NCBI GenBank assembly: GCA_025056175.1
Contig: JANWWK010000056.1
Location: forward strand, 1-64,000
DNA length: 64,000 bases
Direction of reading: 5' to 3'
From: Anaerolineales bacterium
GTDB lineage: Bacteria > Chloroflexota > Anaerolineae > Anaerolineales > Villigracilaceae
Shown here: piece by piece, positions 19,248 through 29,495 of the stretch
Layout: every line of letters starts with the position of its first letter
Numbering within the stretch: the stretch's first letter is position 1
Notes under the pieces: model-generated
Database searches by the model: none
Told to the model about the DNA's origin: nothing
Seen by the model: the letters and a program-made list of their open reading frames with translations, nothing else
Position numbers and translations under genes: made by a program

Positions 19248-20588
19248 CTACCGCCTTTTCGGCGTGGGGCTGGGCTGAAAGCCAAACGGTGTAGGGGTTA
19301 GCGTAACCACACGCGGGGGGATAAAGAAAAAGAATTCCACCGTCTCACCGTTCTGACGATAGGCGCTCTCTGGATTAATGACCTGATAGAAGGTGACACC
19401 CGGTTGAAGCGGGATGGGGTTACGGTCTTTATCCACCAGTTGAATCGGCTGGTCGAGCCGGTCTCTCAGCCAGGCACCCAAAATCATACGCCCCTCGCGG
19501 AAGATATACGCCGTTCCTGCACCCACCAAACGGATGTTGAACACCTGGTCGGCACGGTCGAATTCGTTGTTGAATACGTGCGGCACAACCAGAACGACCA
19601 CATTTTGCGCTGAAATCTGCTGACCGTTCCACTGGTCAATATGCGGCTGATACACTTCGTTCACAGCAACGGCTTCGGCATCCTGTGCATCGGAAAACCG
19701 CCAGTATGTATAGTTGGTCGGGTCATACTCCCAATAGTTGTAACTGAATTCTGAATAGTGGGTGAAAATTTTGGTGATGACCGGATACGCGCCGGGCGAG
19801 AGCAGCGGCCCAAACGTCGTCTGTCGCAACTCTTGCCGGGAATTATCAGTGATTTTTGCACCCACGCCCGAAGTATCCACAAAGACGTTGTTGTACCCAC
19901 GGATGGCAGTATCGCGGCAAAGGGGTGGACAATTTTCGGGACGCGGAAGAAACAACAACGGTCTCAAGTCGGGCTGGTCTATCAGATAGGTTTCGACGCG
20001 CTCATCGGCATTGACAAACACCAGCACGGCATGATACATGCGCATAATATGCTCATCGAAGTACCGCCCGGAACGTACCGGGCCAGCACGCAGGGCATTC
20101 TGTCCGTAGAACACAGCGGCGAAGCGCGTCAGACCATCTTCAATGTAGTACTCATACACCACATCGGCCAGGCTCAGACCCGATTGATAAGCGCGCACGC
20201 CACGCGGGAATGTGCTGATTTTGACCGCCACTGGACGACGCTCCAGCAAATTTGGGTCGGCTAGCAGACCGGTGAGCGGGTTGGCGTTGGCAGCCGCATA
20301 AAACTGAGCAATCGAAAGGGTGGGAAACGGTGTGGCAGTGGGGGTAATGGGAGTAGGCGAAACCGACCTGGCGGTGGCCGAGGGAAGGTAAATCACCTGA
20401 CGAAACGGGGTGGGCGTGCGCGAGGGCGTAACGGTATAGAGCGCCCTGTGCGGAGTCTGGGCTGCGGACTGGCCCCACGTCGTAAAAATTCGGTCTTGTA
20501 ACATGAAGACAGCGGCCAACATCATCCCACATAACAGCACCCCTGTCCAGATGACCGCCGCAAGCAATCGGAGGCGTGACGTGTTCAT
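19248..20588 (-). CDS. DUF3048 (YerB-like) lipoprotein/membrane protein
   Basis: NPLTGLLADPNLLERRPVAVKISTFPRGVRAYQSGLSLADVVYEYYIEDGLTRFAAVFYGQ; GPVRSGRYFD. Confidence 0.88.
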   Translation of the reverse strand: MNTSRLRLLAAVIWTGVLLCGMMLAAVFMLQDRIFTTWGQSAAQTPHRALYTVTPSRTPTPFRQVIYLPSATARSVSPTPITPTATPFPTLSIAQFYAAANANPLTGLLADPNLLERRPVAVKISTFPRGVRAYQSGLSLADVVYEYYIEDGLTRFAAVFYGQNALRAGPVRSGRYFDEHIMRMYHAVLVFVNADERVETYLIDQPDLRPLLFLPRPENCPPLCRDTAIRGYNNVFVDTSGVGAKITDNSRQELRQTTFGPLLSPGAYPVITKIFTHYSEFSYNYWEYDPTNYTYWRFSDAQDAEAVAVNEVYQPHIDQWNGQQISAQNVVVLVVPHVFNNEFDRADQVFNIRLVGAGTAYIFREGRMILGAWLRDRLDQPIQLVDKDRNPIPLQPGVTFYQVINPESAYRQNGETVEFFFFIPPRVVTLTPTPFGFQPSPTPKRR

Positions 20589-20642
20589 CGCCAGGATTAT
20601 AAACCGTTTCGTAGCAAGCAAACCTGATAAAATAACTCCTGC

Positions 20643-22208
20643 ATGTTCATTCTGATTTCTTTAAGTATTTTGCTGGTTGCCTCGCTGGGAATGGGAAGTC
20701 TGCGCCTGACGCGCCGTCCAACAGCGCTTGCCTGGATAGCAGCAGCCACAGGCGCGCTGCTGACCTGGGTCAGCCTGCCACTCTGGCAGATAGAACTCCC
20801 CGCAAGTTTACCGCTGGAGCCGTGGATGCCGCTCACACTGTTCCGCCATACGCCGGTTTTCGAGGCCGATGCGTATGCCTGGCTGTATGCCTTCAGCCTG
20901 AGCGCCCTGGCAGCGGCTGTCATCCTGACTTCACCGGCGCGCGTGGCCGTGCTGAGCCCAATCTCATGGTTTGGGGCCATTGCGCTGGCGCTGGTGGCCT
21001 TGCTCGCCGTCATGGCCGATAACGTCCTGACGCTGGCGCTGGTCTGGACGGCGATTGACCTGCTGGAATACCTGAATACGTTACGAATAGCGCGCACGCC
21101 CTCCGTCAATGAACGGGCAGTAGTTTCGCTCTCGTTTCGCGCCGCTGGCACCGGTTTTGCGCTGTGGGCTGCAGTGGTTGGTGCGGCAGAAGGAGGCCTT
21201 GCCTCGCTTCAGGAAACCTCGTCCCAGGCGTGGCTGTTCCTGCTCCTGGCGGCAGGCTTGCGGTTGGGCGTCATCCCCCTGCATTTACCCTATCGGGAAG
21301 ACCCTGCCTTGCGGCGCGGCATCGGCTCTTCGCTCCGGCTGACGGCGGCGGCCACCAGCCTGGTGGTGCTGGCGCGCTTGCCAGCAGGCACGTTAGAAGG
21401 ACCGCTGCTGTTATTTTTGCTCTTTCTGGTTGCGTTAGCCGCTTTATATGCCGGCTGGAAGTGGCTCTCTCTGCCCGATGAACTCAACGCACGCCCATAT
21501 TGGATTATCGGCATGAGCGCTCTGGCACTGGCCGCAGCATTGCGCGGCAACCCACAAGGAAGCGCCGCCTGGGGCGCGGCGCTCGTCCTGTTTGGCGGGC
21601 TTTCGTTCCTGTACTCTTCGCGTCAGGTCTGGTTCACACGACTGCTGGTCGGCATGTCTCTGTTTCTGCTCTCGCTGCCCTTCACGCTGACTGCCTCCGG
21701 CTGGACAGGAAGTTTTCCATGGCCGGGCTTGTTCTGGCCGCTCTTCGTGAGCGCACATGCCATGCTGGTCGCTGGTTACGTTCGGCATCTGTTGCGGCGC
21801 GGCGATACGTCCTTCGAGGAACTACCACGTTGGGCGCAAGCGGCTTACCCCATCGGACTGGGGGTGTTGATTTTGACCATCCTGTTGACAGGACTATGGG
21901 GCTGGCCGGGCAGTTTACAAATCGGCGCATGGGGTCTCTCTCTTTTATTGACGGCGCTGGCCACTCTGGTTGGGCTGGCATTTTGGCGGCTCGGCCGCTT
22001 TGTGACCGTTCCCCAAGAAGTACCCTCTCCAGCGACCATTTCGCGCTTCGACCAATTCCAGGAATTTATGGCTGCCTGGTTATGGGGCCTCTACCGCCTG
22101 TTCGGTCGGCTCAATGGCTATCTGCTCGCGCTGCTGGAGGGCGATGGCGGCCTGCTGTGGACAATCCTTTTGCTTCTCATCTTTCTGACCGCTTTGCGAG
22201 GTCTGTGA
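20643..22208 (+). CDS. Proton-conducting membrane transporter (NuoL/M/N antiporter-like subunit)
   Basis: Many TM segments; LRLGVIPLHLPYREDPALRRG resembles the conserved antiporter region; first gene of a three-gene overlapping operon. Confidence 0.7.
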   Translation: MFILISLSILLVASLGMGSLRLTRRPTALAWIAAATGALLTWVSLPLWQIELPASLPLEPWMPLTLFRHTPVFEADAYAWLYAFSLSALAAAVILTSPARVAVLSPISWFGAIALALVALLAVMADNVLTLALVWTAIDLLEYLNTLRIARTPSVNERAVVSLSFRAAGTGFALWAAVVGAAEGGLASLQETSSQAWLFLLLAAGLRLGVIPLHLPYREDPALRRGIGSSLRLTAAATSLVVLARLPAGTLEGPLLLFLLFLVALAALYAGWKWLSLPDELNARPYWIIGMSALALAAALRGNPQGSAAWGAALVLFGGLSFLYSSRQVWFTRLLVGMSLFLLSLPFTLTASGWTGSFPWPGLFWPLFVSAHAMLVAGYVRHLLRRGDTSFEELPRWAQAAYPIGLGVLILTILLTGLWGWPGSLQIGAWGLSLLLTALATLVGLAFWRLGRFVTVPQEVPSPATISRFDQFQEFMAAWLWGLYRLFGRLNGYLLALLEGDGGLLWTILLLLIFLTALRGL

Positions 22209-22798
22209 TGCCTGGCGCGTTCTTGTGGTTCATCGTCTTCCTGCTCATCGTGACTTCCACCGGCCTGCTGGTCAGCCGGGAATGGCGTTGGAGCATTGCC
22301 CTGCTGGCGGGTCAATATGCGGCTGCCTTCTGGCTGGTAGAACAGCACTGGCCGCTGACGATGGCTGCAGCAAAACTCGTCACTGGCTGGATGGCCGCTG
22401 CCGTGCTGGGTATGACCCAAATCAACGTCAAGTCGTACCCGGCGGTTGAAACCTCCTGGCCACAAGGACGCACCTTTCGTCTGTTCTCCGCCGGGCTGGT
22501 TTTACTGGCAGTTTTCACGGTCTCTCCACAGATGACCGGCTGGCTGCCTGGGCTGGAACTTCCCAACGCTGCCGGAGCGCTGGTTCTCATCAGTCTGGGG
22601 CTGCTCCATCTGGGGATGACAGCCAACGCCCTGCGTGTAACGCTGGGATTACTGACCCTTCTCCTGGGCTTTGAGACACTTTACGCAACGGTCGAAAACT
22701 CGGTGCTGGTGGCGGGCTTGCTTTCTGCGGTGACATTAGGGTTAGCCTTGACCGGTTCGTACCTGGTGACTCTGACGACGGCGGAGGACGGTGCATGA
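22208..22798 (+). CDS. NuoK/HyfE-like small membrane subunit
   Basis: TGATG overlap with upstream and ATGA overlap with downstream gene; about six TM segments. Confidence 0.55.
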   Translation: MPGAFLWFIVFLLIVTSTGLLVSREWRWSIALLAGQYAAAFWLVEQHWPLTMAAAKLVTGWMAAAVLGMTQINVKSYPAVETSWPQGRTFRLFSAGLVLLAVFTVSPQMTGWLPGLELPNAAGALVLISLGLLHLGMTANALRVTLGLLTLLLGFETLYATVENSVLVAGLLSAVTLGLALTGSYLVTLTTAEDGA

Positions 22799-24207
22799 AC
22801 GCCCCCCTGCTCTGGATTGGCTTGCCCCTGGTGCTCTCGGCACTTTTCTTCCTGCTCCCGCGCGAACGGTGGATTACCTGGCTCAGCACGCTGACTGCCC
22901 TGACACTGGCGGCATTGGCGTATTGGCTTCCTCCTGGCACAGCCCAACGCATCGGTACTCTCTCCCTGCGCATCGAACCGTCCTTCAGCCTGCTTGGCCG
23001 CCAACTCACACTGGATGCCGGCGACCAGACCTTGCTCCTGCTGGTTTATGGCATGGCAGCCTTCTGGTTCTTCGGCACGCTAGCCGCAGGAGGTGCACGC
23101 CAGGTAGCCGGGCTGGGACTGGCAGTCATTGCTTTGCTGATGGCTTCACTGGCTGTACGGCCTTTTCTGTACGCCGCTCTTTTCATTGAAGTTGCCGTGC
23201 TGGTCGCCATTCCTCTGTTAGCGCCGCCCACCCCCAAGCAACGGGCAGGCCCAATGCGCGGTTTGCTCCGATTCCTGATTTCTCAAACCTTTGCCATGCC
23301 GTTCATCCTCCTGGCCGGGTTTTTGCTTTCCGGAGTTGAGGCCGGTCCCGCCGATGTAGCGCAGGTAGTGCAAGCCGGCATTTTGCTGCTCATCGGGTTT
23401 GCCTTTTTGCTGGCAGTCTTCCCACTCAACACCTGGATTCCGCTTCTGGCCGAAGAAGCCTCCCCCTATGCGCTGGGATTCCTGCTGACAATGTTGAATA
23501 CTTTCGGGCTGATTCTGGCATTGAACTTTATTGACCGCTTCTCCTGGCTGCGCAATTCGTCCCAGTTGCCCACCGTCCTGCAACTGGTCGGCATTGTGAC
23601 GTGCGTCACCGCGGGGGTGTGGGCAGCTTTTCAACGTCACCTTGGCCGTATCGCCGCTTATGCCCTGATTGCTGAGACCGGTGTTTCTCTGCTTGCCATC
23701 AGCCTGCCCGACCGCCAGACCGGCCTGCAAATTCTGTTCTATCTGTTCTTACCACGCGCCCTGGCGCTGGGAGTGTGGACGATGTCTATCAACATTCTGC
23801 AAGCAACAACAGGCGACCTGCGCTTTTCCGCCGTGCAGGGACTGGTGCGCCAGTATCCGGCGGCTACGGCAGGGGTGGTGTTTGCCAACCTGACACTGGC
23901 CGGAACGCCCTTGCTGGCCTCCTTCCCCGTGCGGCAAGCCTTGTGGGAACATCTCGCCGCGCAATCCCTGCCGCTGGCCTTCTGGTTCGGAATCGCCAGC
24001 CTGGGCCTGTGGCTGATGGCCTTTCGTTCATTGGCTGTTCTCACTCTGGATTCCTCTCAAACAGAGTGGAATTCGCGTGAAAGCTGGCCTGAGCGCATTT
24101 TGATAGGGCTTGGGTTGCTGGCCTTGTTCGTGTTGGGGCTTTTCCCACAGCTGGCTCAACCCTTACTTCACGGTTTTCCGGCGATGTTCGATTTTCTGGG
24201 CAAGTGA
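22795..24207 (+). CDS. Proton-conducting membrane transporter (NuoN/M-like)
   Basis: PLNTWIPLLAEEASPYALGFLLTMLNTFGLILALNF, FQRHLGRIAAYALIAETGVSLLAI. Confidence 0.75.
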   Translation: MNAPLLWIGLPLVLSALFFLLPRERWITWLSTLTALTLAALAYWLPPGTAQRIGTLSLRIEPSFSLLGRQLTLDAGDQTLLLLVYGMAAFWFFGTLAAGGARQVAGLGLAVIALLMASLAVRPFLYAALFIEVAVLVAIPLLAPPTPKQRAGPMRGLLRFLISQTFAMPFILLAGFLLSGVEAGPADVAQVVQAGILLLIGFAFLLAVFPLNTWIPLLAEEASPYALGFLLTMLNTFGLILALNFIDRFSWLRNSSQLPTVLQLVGIVTCVTAGVWAAFQRHLGRIAAYALIAETGVSLLAISLPDRQTGLQILFYLFLPRALALGVWTMSINILQATTGDLRFSAVQGLVRQYPAATAGVVFANLTLAGTPLLASFPVRQALWEHLAAQSLPLAFWFGIASLGLWLMAFRSLAVLTLDSSQTEWNSRESWPERILIGLGLLALFVLGLFPQLAQPLLHGFPAMFDFLGK

Positions 24208-24263
24208 ACACCGGAGAACGCCTTTGAGTATAATCACCAAAAGATTTCGTATCTGGAGCGTGC

Positions 24264-25454
24264 ATGATGGAACTCGATGACCTTGCGAAGCGGCTGGATT
24301 GGCTCGAACGCGAACACCGCAAAGACCATGCGTTAATTGCAGATTTGCAGAGCAAACTGACTGCCTACGAAGGAGAAGTGGAACGCCTGAAAGCACAAAT
24401 CAAAGAAACCGGCAGCGAAATTGCTCGCCTGACCCCGCTTTCGGCCCGTCTCGACCAGTTCGATGGCCTGGTGACGCAATACCGCAGTGAATTCAACAAA
24501 GCCATTGACGAAGTCGAAAAACGCCGGCTCAAACATGACCGAGAGGTAGAAGACCGCCGCCGCGCCGAAGTGGAAGCGCTCAACAAGTCCATTTACGAAA
24601 TTCGCACCAGCCTGGAGGCTTTCAATGAAATTCGGCGTGCGCTTCAAGCACGCGCCGAAGAAGATAGCCGTCTGGCGCGCCTGATTAGTGACCTGGAGAA
24701 GAAAATCAAAGACTTCAACCTGGTGGATGACGAACTGCGACGCGGAATTCGCATGGCAGAAGACGCGCGCAAACAAGACGCCAAACGCATTACCGACTTG
24801 CAGGGAGAACTGGCCGCCATCCGCAAGCGCGCCGATGAAGCCCGCGAACGCGCCGACCTGGTTGCCGATACCATTCGACAGCTCGACGCCCGCATCAACG
24901 AACTGATGGCTTCCGAAACCGACCGCCGCCTGGCCCAGATGCAGTTCATCGAACAACAAAACCTTGCTCAGGTAGACCGCGAACGCGGCTGGAAAGAAAT
25001 GCAGCTACGCTTCGAGGCCTTTGCCCGTCAGACTGCCACCCTCGACCAGCAATTGCTCGTCCTCGAAGAAACCCAACGCTCCGTCAAACGCTCTCAAGAA
25101 GCCTTTGATGAGATGAACACCCGCCTGGAACGGCGCATCAACGAAATTACCGAAATGCAGCGCCTGGCCGAAGAACGCTTCCGACAGGAGTGGGTCACCT
25201 TCAAGGCAGATGACCAGAAGCGCTGGACGAACTATACTCTGACCCAGGACGAACTCAACAAAGACCTGCATGAGGAACTGGAAAAACTCAGCCAGCACCT
25301 GGCCGCACTGGATGACGCCAACCAGACCATGCAAGACTTGTTGCAGCAAACCACGGAAGCCACCGAAACTCAATTACAAGAACTGATGAACTGGGCGCAC
25401 GCCTTTTTGACGAATTACGAACGTATCATGGGACGCACCCGACCCACCCGCTAA
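24264..25454 (+). CDS. Long coiled-coil protein of unknown function
   Basis: Heptad-rich charged sequence throughout; no catalytic motif seen. Confidence 0.65.
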   Translation: MMELDDLAKRLDWLEREHRKDHALIADLQSKLTAYEGEVERLKAQIKETGSEIARLTPLSARLDQFDGLVTQYRSEFNKAIDEVEKRRLKHDREVEDRRRAEVEALNKSIYEIRTSLEAFNEIRRALQARAEEDSRLARLISDLEKKIKDFNLVDDELRRGIRMAEDARKQDAKRITDLQGELAAIRKRADEARERADLVADTIRQLDARINELMASETDRRLAQMQFIEQQNLAQVDRERGWKEMQLRFEAFARQTATLDQQLLVLEETQRSVKRSQEAFDEMNTRLERRINEITEMQRLAEERFRQEWVTFKADDQKRWTNYTLTQDELNKDLHEELEKLSQHLAALDDANQTMQDLLQQTTEATETQLQELMNWAHAFLTNYERIMGRTRPTR

Positions 25455-25524
25455 CGCAGTTACGACGCCTGTCTGGCTGTTCCAGCCCTCAGCCACCCCT
25501 CCAAAACAACTCTGCAGGAGAACC

Positions 25525-27405
25525 ATGCGCGTTATCGGCACTGCCGGACATGTTGACCACGGCAAATCTACCCTCATCGCTGCCCTGACCGGTGTTCACC
25601 CCGACCGCCTTAAGGAAGAACAGGCGCGCGAGATGACCATCGAACTCGGTTTCGGCTGGCTGACCCTGCCTGGCGGTGAGGAAGTGGGCATGATTGACGT
25701 TCCCGGCCACCGTGATTTCATCGGCAACATGCTGGCGGGGGTGGGCGGCATTGACGCTGCGTTGCTGGTGATTGCCGCCGATGAAGGCGTGATGCCCCAA
25801 ACACGCGAACACCTCGCCATCCTGGACTTACTGCAAATCTCCAAAGGCGTTATCGTCCTCTCCAAAACAGACATGGTGGATGATGATGGATGGCTTGCGC
25901 TGGTCGAGGAAGACATCCGGCGCACGCTCACAGGCACCTGTCTGGAAGGCGCGCCGATGGTGCGCGTTTCGGCGCGCACCCGCACCGGGTTAGACAATCT
26001 GTTGCGGGTGCTGGAGCAGGTTCTGGGTGAAACCGCACCACGCCCCGACTGGGGGCGTCCGCGCCTGCCGATTGACCGCGTCTTTACCATGCCCGGCTTC
26101 GGTACCGTGGTCACCGGCACACTCAGCGATGGGCGTCTCTCCCTGGGCGACGAGGTGGAAATTCTCCCCTCCGGCAAGCGAGGGCGGATTCGCGGCCTGC
26201 AAACGCACAAGAAAAAAGAAAATGTTGCCATTCCAGGCAGCCGCACAGCGGTTAACATCAGTGGAATCGCGGTTGAAGAAATTGCGCGCGGCGATGTGCT
26301 GGTCATCCCGGGCCACTATCAACCCACCCGCCGCCTGGATGCACGTTTTCGCCTGTTGAAAGACGTTTCGGCTGCACTCACACATGGTACGGAAGTCAAA
26401 GTCTTTCTGGGCGCGGCAGAAGTGATCGCCACGTTGCGGTTACTGGGGGTGGAAGCACTTCATCCTGGGGAAGAAGGATGGATTCAGCTGGAACTGCGCG
26501 ACCCCCTGGTCGCCACGCGCGGCGACCGCTATATCCTGCGGCGTCCGTCTCCTTCCGAAACGCTGGGAGGCGGCCAGGTTGTGGACGCGCACCCCAAACA
26601 GCGGCACAAACGCTTCGACGCGAACGTTCTGCAGGGGTTAGAAATGCTTGCCCAAGGCACCCCGGCTGAAGTTTTGCTTGCAGCAGCCAACCGATTAGGG
26701 GCGGCTACCGCCCGCGAGATAGCCGCCAAAGCACAGCTGACGAGTGAGGCCGCTGCCAGCGCGCTGCGAGAGTGTCTGGAAAACGGCTTCTTGATTGCTC
26801 TTGAAGACGGCGAAATCTCCCCATCTGCTGATGTCTTGCTCATTTCCCACCCTTTGTGGATGGCGCTGAAGGATTCGGTGCTGGCGACGCTCTCCAACTA
26901 CCATAAAGCCTATCCGCTGCGACGTGGCATTCCGCGCGAGGAACTCAAAAGCCGCCTGAAACTGCCTCCCCGCCTGTTTCAGGCGGCGCTCAAGCGGCTA
27001 AACCTGGCCGAAGGCGGCAACTGGTCGGCCCTGCCGGACCATGAAATCCGTTTTTCGGCAGAACAAGAGGCAAAAGTCAGAGCCTTGCTCAAAAAATTTG
27101 CCGCTCAGCCGTATGCCCCGCCCTCGGTCAAAGAATGCCAGGCCGAAGCAGGCGAGGACGTGTATGCTGCACTGGTGGAATTGGGCGAACTGATACCGGT
27201 CTCTGCCGAGGTGGTCTTCCGCAAAAGCGATTACGACCAGATGGTCAACGCCGTGCGCGGCCTGCTCATGCAACAAGGACAGGCAACCGCTGCCGAAGTG
27301 CGTGACCTCTTCCAAACCAGCCGCAAATATGCCCTTGCCCTGCTCGAACATCTGGATTCGATGGGCATCACCCGCCGCGAGGGAGATGTTCGGCGGCTGA
27401 GGTAG
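25525..27405 (+). CDS. selB: Selenocysteine-specific translation elongation factor SelB
   Basis: GTPase motifs GTAGHVDHGKSTL, DVPGHRDFIGNM, SKTDMVDDD; SelB-type C-terminal winged-helix region. Confidence 0.93.
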   Translation: MRVIGTAGHVDHGKSTLIAALTGVHPDRLKEEQAREMTIELGFGWLTLPGGEEVGMIDVPGHRDFIGNMLAGVGGIDAALLVIAADEGVMPQTREHLAILDLLQISKGVIVLSKTDMVDDDGWLALVEEDIRRTLTGTCLEGAPMVRVSARTRTGLDNLLRVLEQVLGETAPRPDWGRPRLPIDRVFTMPGFGTVVTGTLSDGRLSLGDEVEILPSGKRGRIRGLQTHKKKENVAIPGSRTAVNISGIAVEEIARGDVLVIPGHYQPTRRLDARFRLLKDVSAALTHGTEVKVFLGAAEVIATLRLLGVEALHPGEEGWIQLELRDPLVATRGDRYILRRPSPSETLGGGQVVDAHPKQRHKRFDANVLQGLEMLAQGTPAEVLLAAANRLGAATAREIAAKAQLTSEAAASALRECLENGFLIALEDGEISPSADVLLISHPLWMALKDSVLATLSNYHKAYPLRRGIPREELKSRLKLPPRLFQAALKRLNLAEGGNWSALPDHEIRFSAEQEAKVRALLKKFAAQPYAPPSVKECQAEAGEDVYAALVELGELIPVSAEVVFRKSDYDQMVNAVRGLLMQQGQATAAEVRDLFQTSRKYALALLEHLDSMGITRREGDVRRLR

Positions 27406-27438
27406 AATGTTCTACAGGAATTGTGCTAAACTACCCAC

Positions 27439-27900
27439 ATGCCTCTAGACCCTACTTTGTTCAACAGCATTCTGCTTATCGCCACGGCCTTTGGCGGCGC
27501 ATTTTTGGCTGCGCTGTGGCTGGCGCTGGTTATCTGGACGTGGCGCGACATCCGTTCTCGCGCACGCGACCCGCTGGCGCACGTGTTGGCCGTGCTGGTA
27601 GTGGCGGCGCTCAATTTGCCGGGCATTCTGGTTTATTTGATTTTGCGTCCACCACGCACGTTGGAAGAAGATTATCAGCGCACGCTGGAAGAGGAAGCTC
27701 TGCTGGCTTCCATCGAAGACCAGGCACTCTGTCCAGGCTGTGAGCGCAGAATCCGCGAGGATTGGCAGGTTTGCCCGAATTGTCATACCCGTTTGAAAAA
27801 GACCTGTCCACACTGTGGAAAGTTGATGGAATTGCCCTGGAACATTTGCCCCTACTGCGGCACGCCCGCGCCAGGGCTGAAACGAGAAGCGGAAGTGTAG
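27439..27900 (+). CDS. Membrane protein with double zinc ribbon
   Basis: CPGCERRIREDWQVCPNCHTRLKKTCPHCGKLMELPWNICPYCGTP after a hydrophobic N-terminus. Confidence 0.8.
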   Translation: MPLDPTLFNSILLIATAFGGAFLAALWLALVIWTWRDIRSRARDPLAHVLAVLVVAALNLPGILVYLILRPPRTLEEDYQRTLEEEALLASIEDQALCPGCERRIREDWQVCPNCHTRLKKTCPHCGKLMELPWNICPYCGTPAPGLKREAEV

Positions 27901-27908
27901 CAAACCCT

Positions 27909-28772
27909 ATGGAAGAAAGACTGCAAAAGATACTGGCACAGGCCGGGCTGGGTTCCCGGCGCGATTGCGAAGAACTGATTCGCGCCGGACGGGTGCGCGT
28001 GGATGGCGCTGTGGCTGTGCTTGGACAAAAAGCCAATCCGGTAAGCGCCAAAATCACAGTGGATGGGCGACCGATTCAGCCGCCAGAACAAAAAGTGTAT
28101 ATCGCGCTGCATAAGCCACGCTTTGTGTTAACCACCGTTGAACCAGAGCCAGGTGATATGCGCCGCACGGTGCGCGACCTGATTCCGGTTTCGGAACGTT
28201 TATTTCCGGTCGGTCGGCTGGATTTCGACAGTGAAGGGTTGGTGCTGATGACCAACGATGGCGCGCTGGCTCAAAAACTCACCCATCCCTCGCACGGACA
28301 CGAGAAGGAGTACCGTGTTCTGGTCGCGCGGCACCCCGACCAGGAGCAATTGGAAATCTGGCGACGTGGGGTGGTGTTGGAGGATGGCTATAAAACCCAA
28401 CCGGCGGAGGTGCGCGTCGAATCGCAGGCCGGGAAGGGTATGTGGCTGCGGGTTATCATGAAGGAGGGTCGTAAGCGCCAAATCCGCGAGATTGGGGCAA
28501 AGCTGGGGTTGCCGGTCGTCCGCATTTTGCGGGTACGGATTGGGTCGCTGCGGCTTGGAACGTTGAAACCCGGAGAATGGCGCTACCTGACGCAACAGGA
28601 AGTTGCGGCGTTGAAGGGGGAACCGCCCGAGGGGCGAACCCGCGCAACACCGGCAAAACCACCCGTGACCAGACCCGTGTCCCCCAACGAAACGGTCACC
28701 CTGCGCAGGCCACGCCGCACGCCTGGGCGCGGCGAAACGCCCGGGCGCAAGACATCCGAAAAGAAGAGATAA
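27909..28772 (+). CDS. rRNA pseudouridine synthase (RsuA/RluB family) with S4 domain
   Basis: MEERLQKILAQAGLGSRRDCEELI (S4), FPVGRLDFDSEGLVLMTNDG, EGRKRQIREIGAKLGLPVVRILRVRIG. Confidence 0.92.
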   Translation: MEERLQKILAQAGLGSRRDCEELIRAGRVRVDGAVAVLGQKANPVSAKITVDGRPIQPPEQKVYIALHKPRFVLTTVEPEPGDMRRTVRDLIPVSERLFPVGRLDFDSEGLVLMTNDGALAQKLTHPSHGHEKEYRVLVARHPDQEQLEIWRRGVVLEDGYKTQPAEVRVESQAGKGMWLRVIMKEGRKRQIREIGAKLGLPVVRILRVRIGSLRLGTLKPGEWRYLTQQEVAALKGEPPEGRTRATPAKPPVTRPVSPNETVTLRRPRRTPGRGETPGRKTSEKKR

Positions 28773-28807
28773 AAAAACGCTCCCGAAGGTTGGTTCCTTT
28801 CGGGAGC
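28772..28807 (-). terminator. Intrinsic terminator of the CBS/ACT gene
   Basis: Minus strand GCTCCCGAAAGG-loop-CCTTCGGGAGC followed by TTTTTTT. Confidence 0.85.
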
Positions 28808-28816
28808 ATTCACACT

Positions 28817-29455
28817 TCAGGCGCGGATGTCTATGATTTGTTTGACGAGCGGTTGGAGGGTTTCGCGCACTTGCTCAGGCGTCAGTCCTTGAATTTTGCA
28901 GGTGAGCAATTTGTCGGCGGGCGTTTCGCCGGCAATCACGCCAAAGGCCACGAAGTTGCCACGTTTTTCGGCCACTGCTTCGGTGAAGCGCGCCAGTTGA
29001 CCGGGTTTGTCTTCGATAAGCGCAGTGACGCGTACACCGGTTTCGCGCGCGCCAAGCAGTTCCAGGAAGATTTTGAACAGGTCGGTTTCAGTGATGATGC
29101 CAACAACGTAGCCATCACGCATGACGGGCAGGCCGCCGATTTTGTTGTCGGCCATGATACGCGCCGCCTGTTCAATGGGGGTATCTTCGGTCACGGTCAG
29201 GACGTTTTTGGTCATCACTTCGGCAACTGTGATTTTGCTCAACAGGTAATTCATTTCCCAGATGCTCAGGGTGGTGACGGGCGAGGGCGAAGCGTTGAGC
29301 AGGTCGTCATCACACACAATGCCAACCAGTTTGCCGTCTTTGACGACCGGCGCACGGCGGATGCGCTCTTTTTTGAGCAGGTTAATGGCTTCGGGGATGG
29401 GTAAATCGGGAGAGATGGTGATGACGGGTTTGGACATTCGTTCGCCGACGAGCAT
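28817..29455 (-). CDS. CBS-domain pair plus ACT-like domain protein (AcuB-like)
   Basis: MLVGERMSKPVITISPDLPIPEAINLLKKERIRRAPVVKDGKLVGIV; VAEVMTKNVLTVTEDTPIEQAARIMADNKIGGLPVMRDG; C-terminal VRVTALIEDKPGQLARF. Confidence 0.88.
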   Translation of the reverse strand: MLVGERMSKPVITISPDLPIPEAINLLKKERIRRAPVVKDGKLVGIVCDDDLLNASPSPVTTLSIWEMNYLLSKITVAEVMTKNVLTVTEDTPIEQAARIMADNKIGGLPVMRDGYVVGIITETDLFKIFLELLGARETGVRVTALIEDKPGQLARFTEAVAEKRGNFVAFGVIAGETPADKLLTCKIQGLTPEQVRETLQPLVKQIIDIRA

Positions 29456-29495
29456 GGGAGCCTCCTTAATGGAATTTTGCGTTGAGTCAATTATA

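Noticed and set aside
21500-22207. N-terminal part of the 432-aa ORF 21500-22798
   Set aside because: Out-of-frame with the NuoM-like gene; only the part from ATG 22208 is a credible CDS.
24208-27438. tRNA-Sec or selA adjacent to selB
   Set aside because: Looked in the flanking intergenic regions by eye; no cloverleaf-like sequence or SelA motif recognised.
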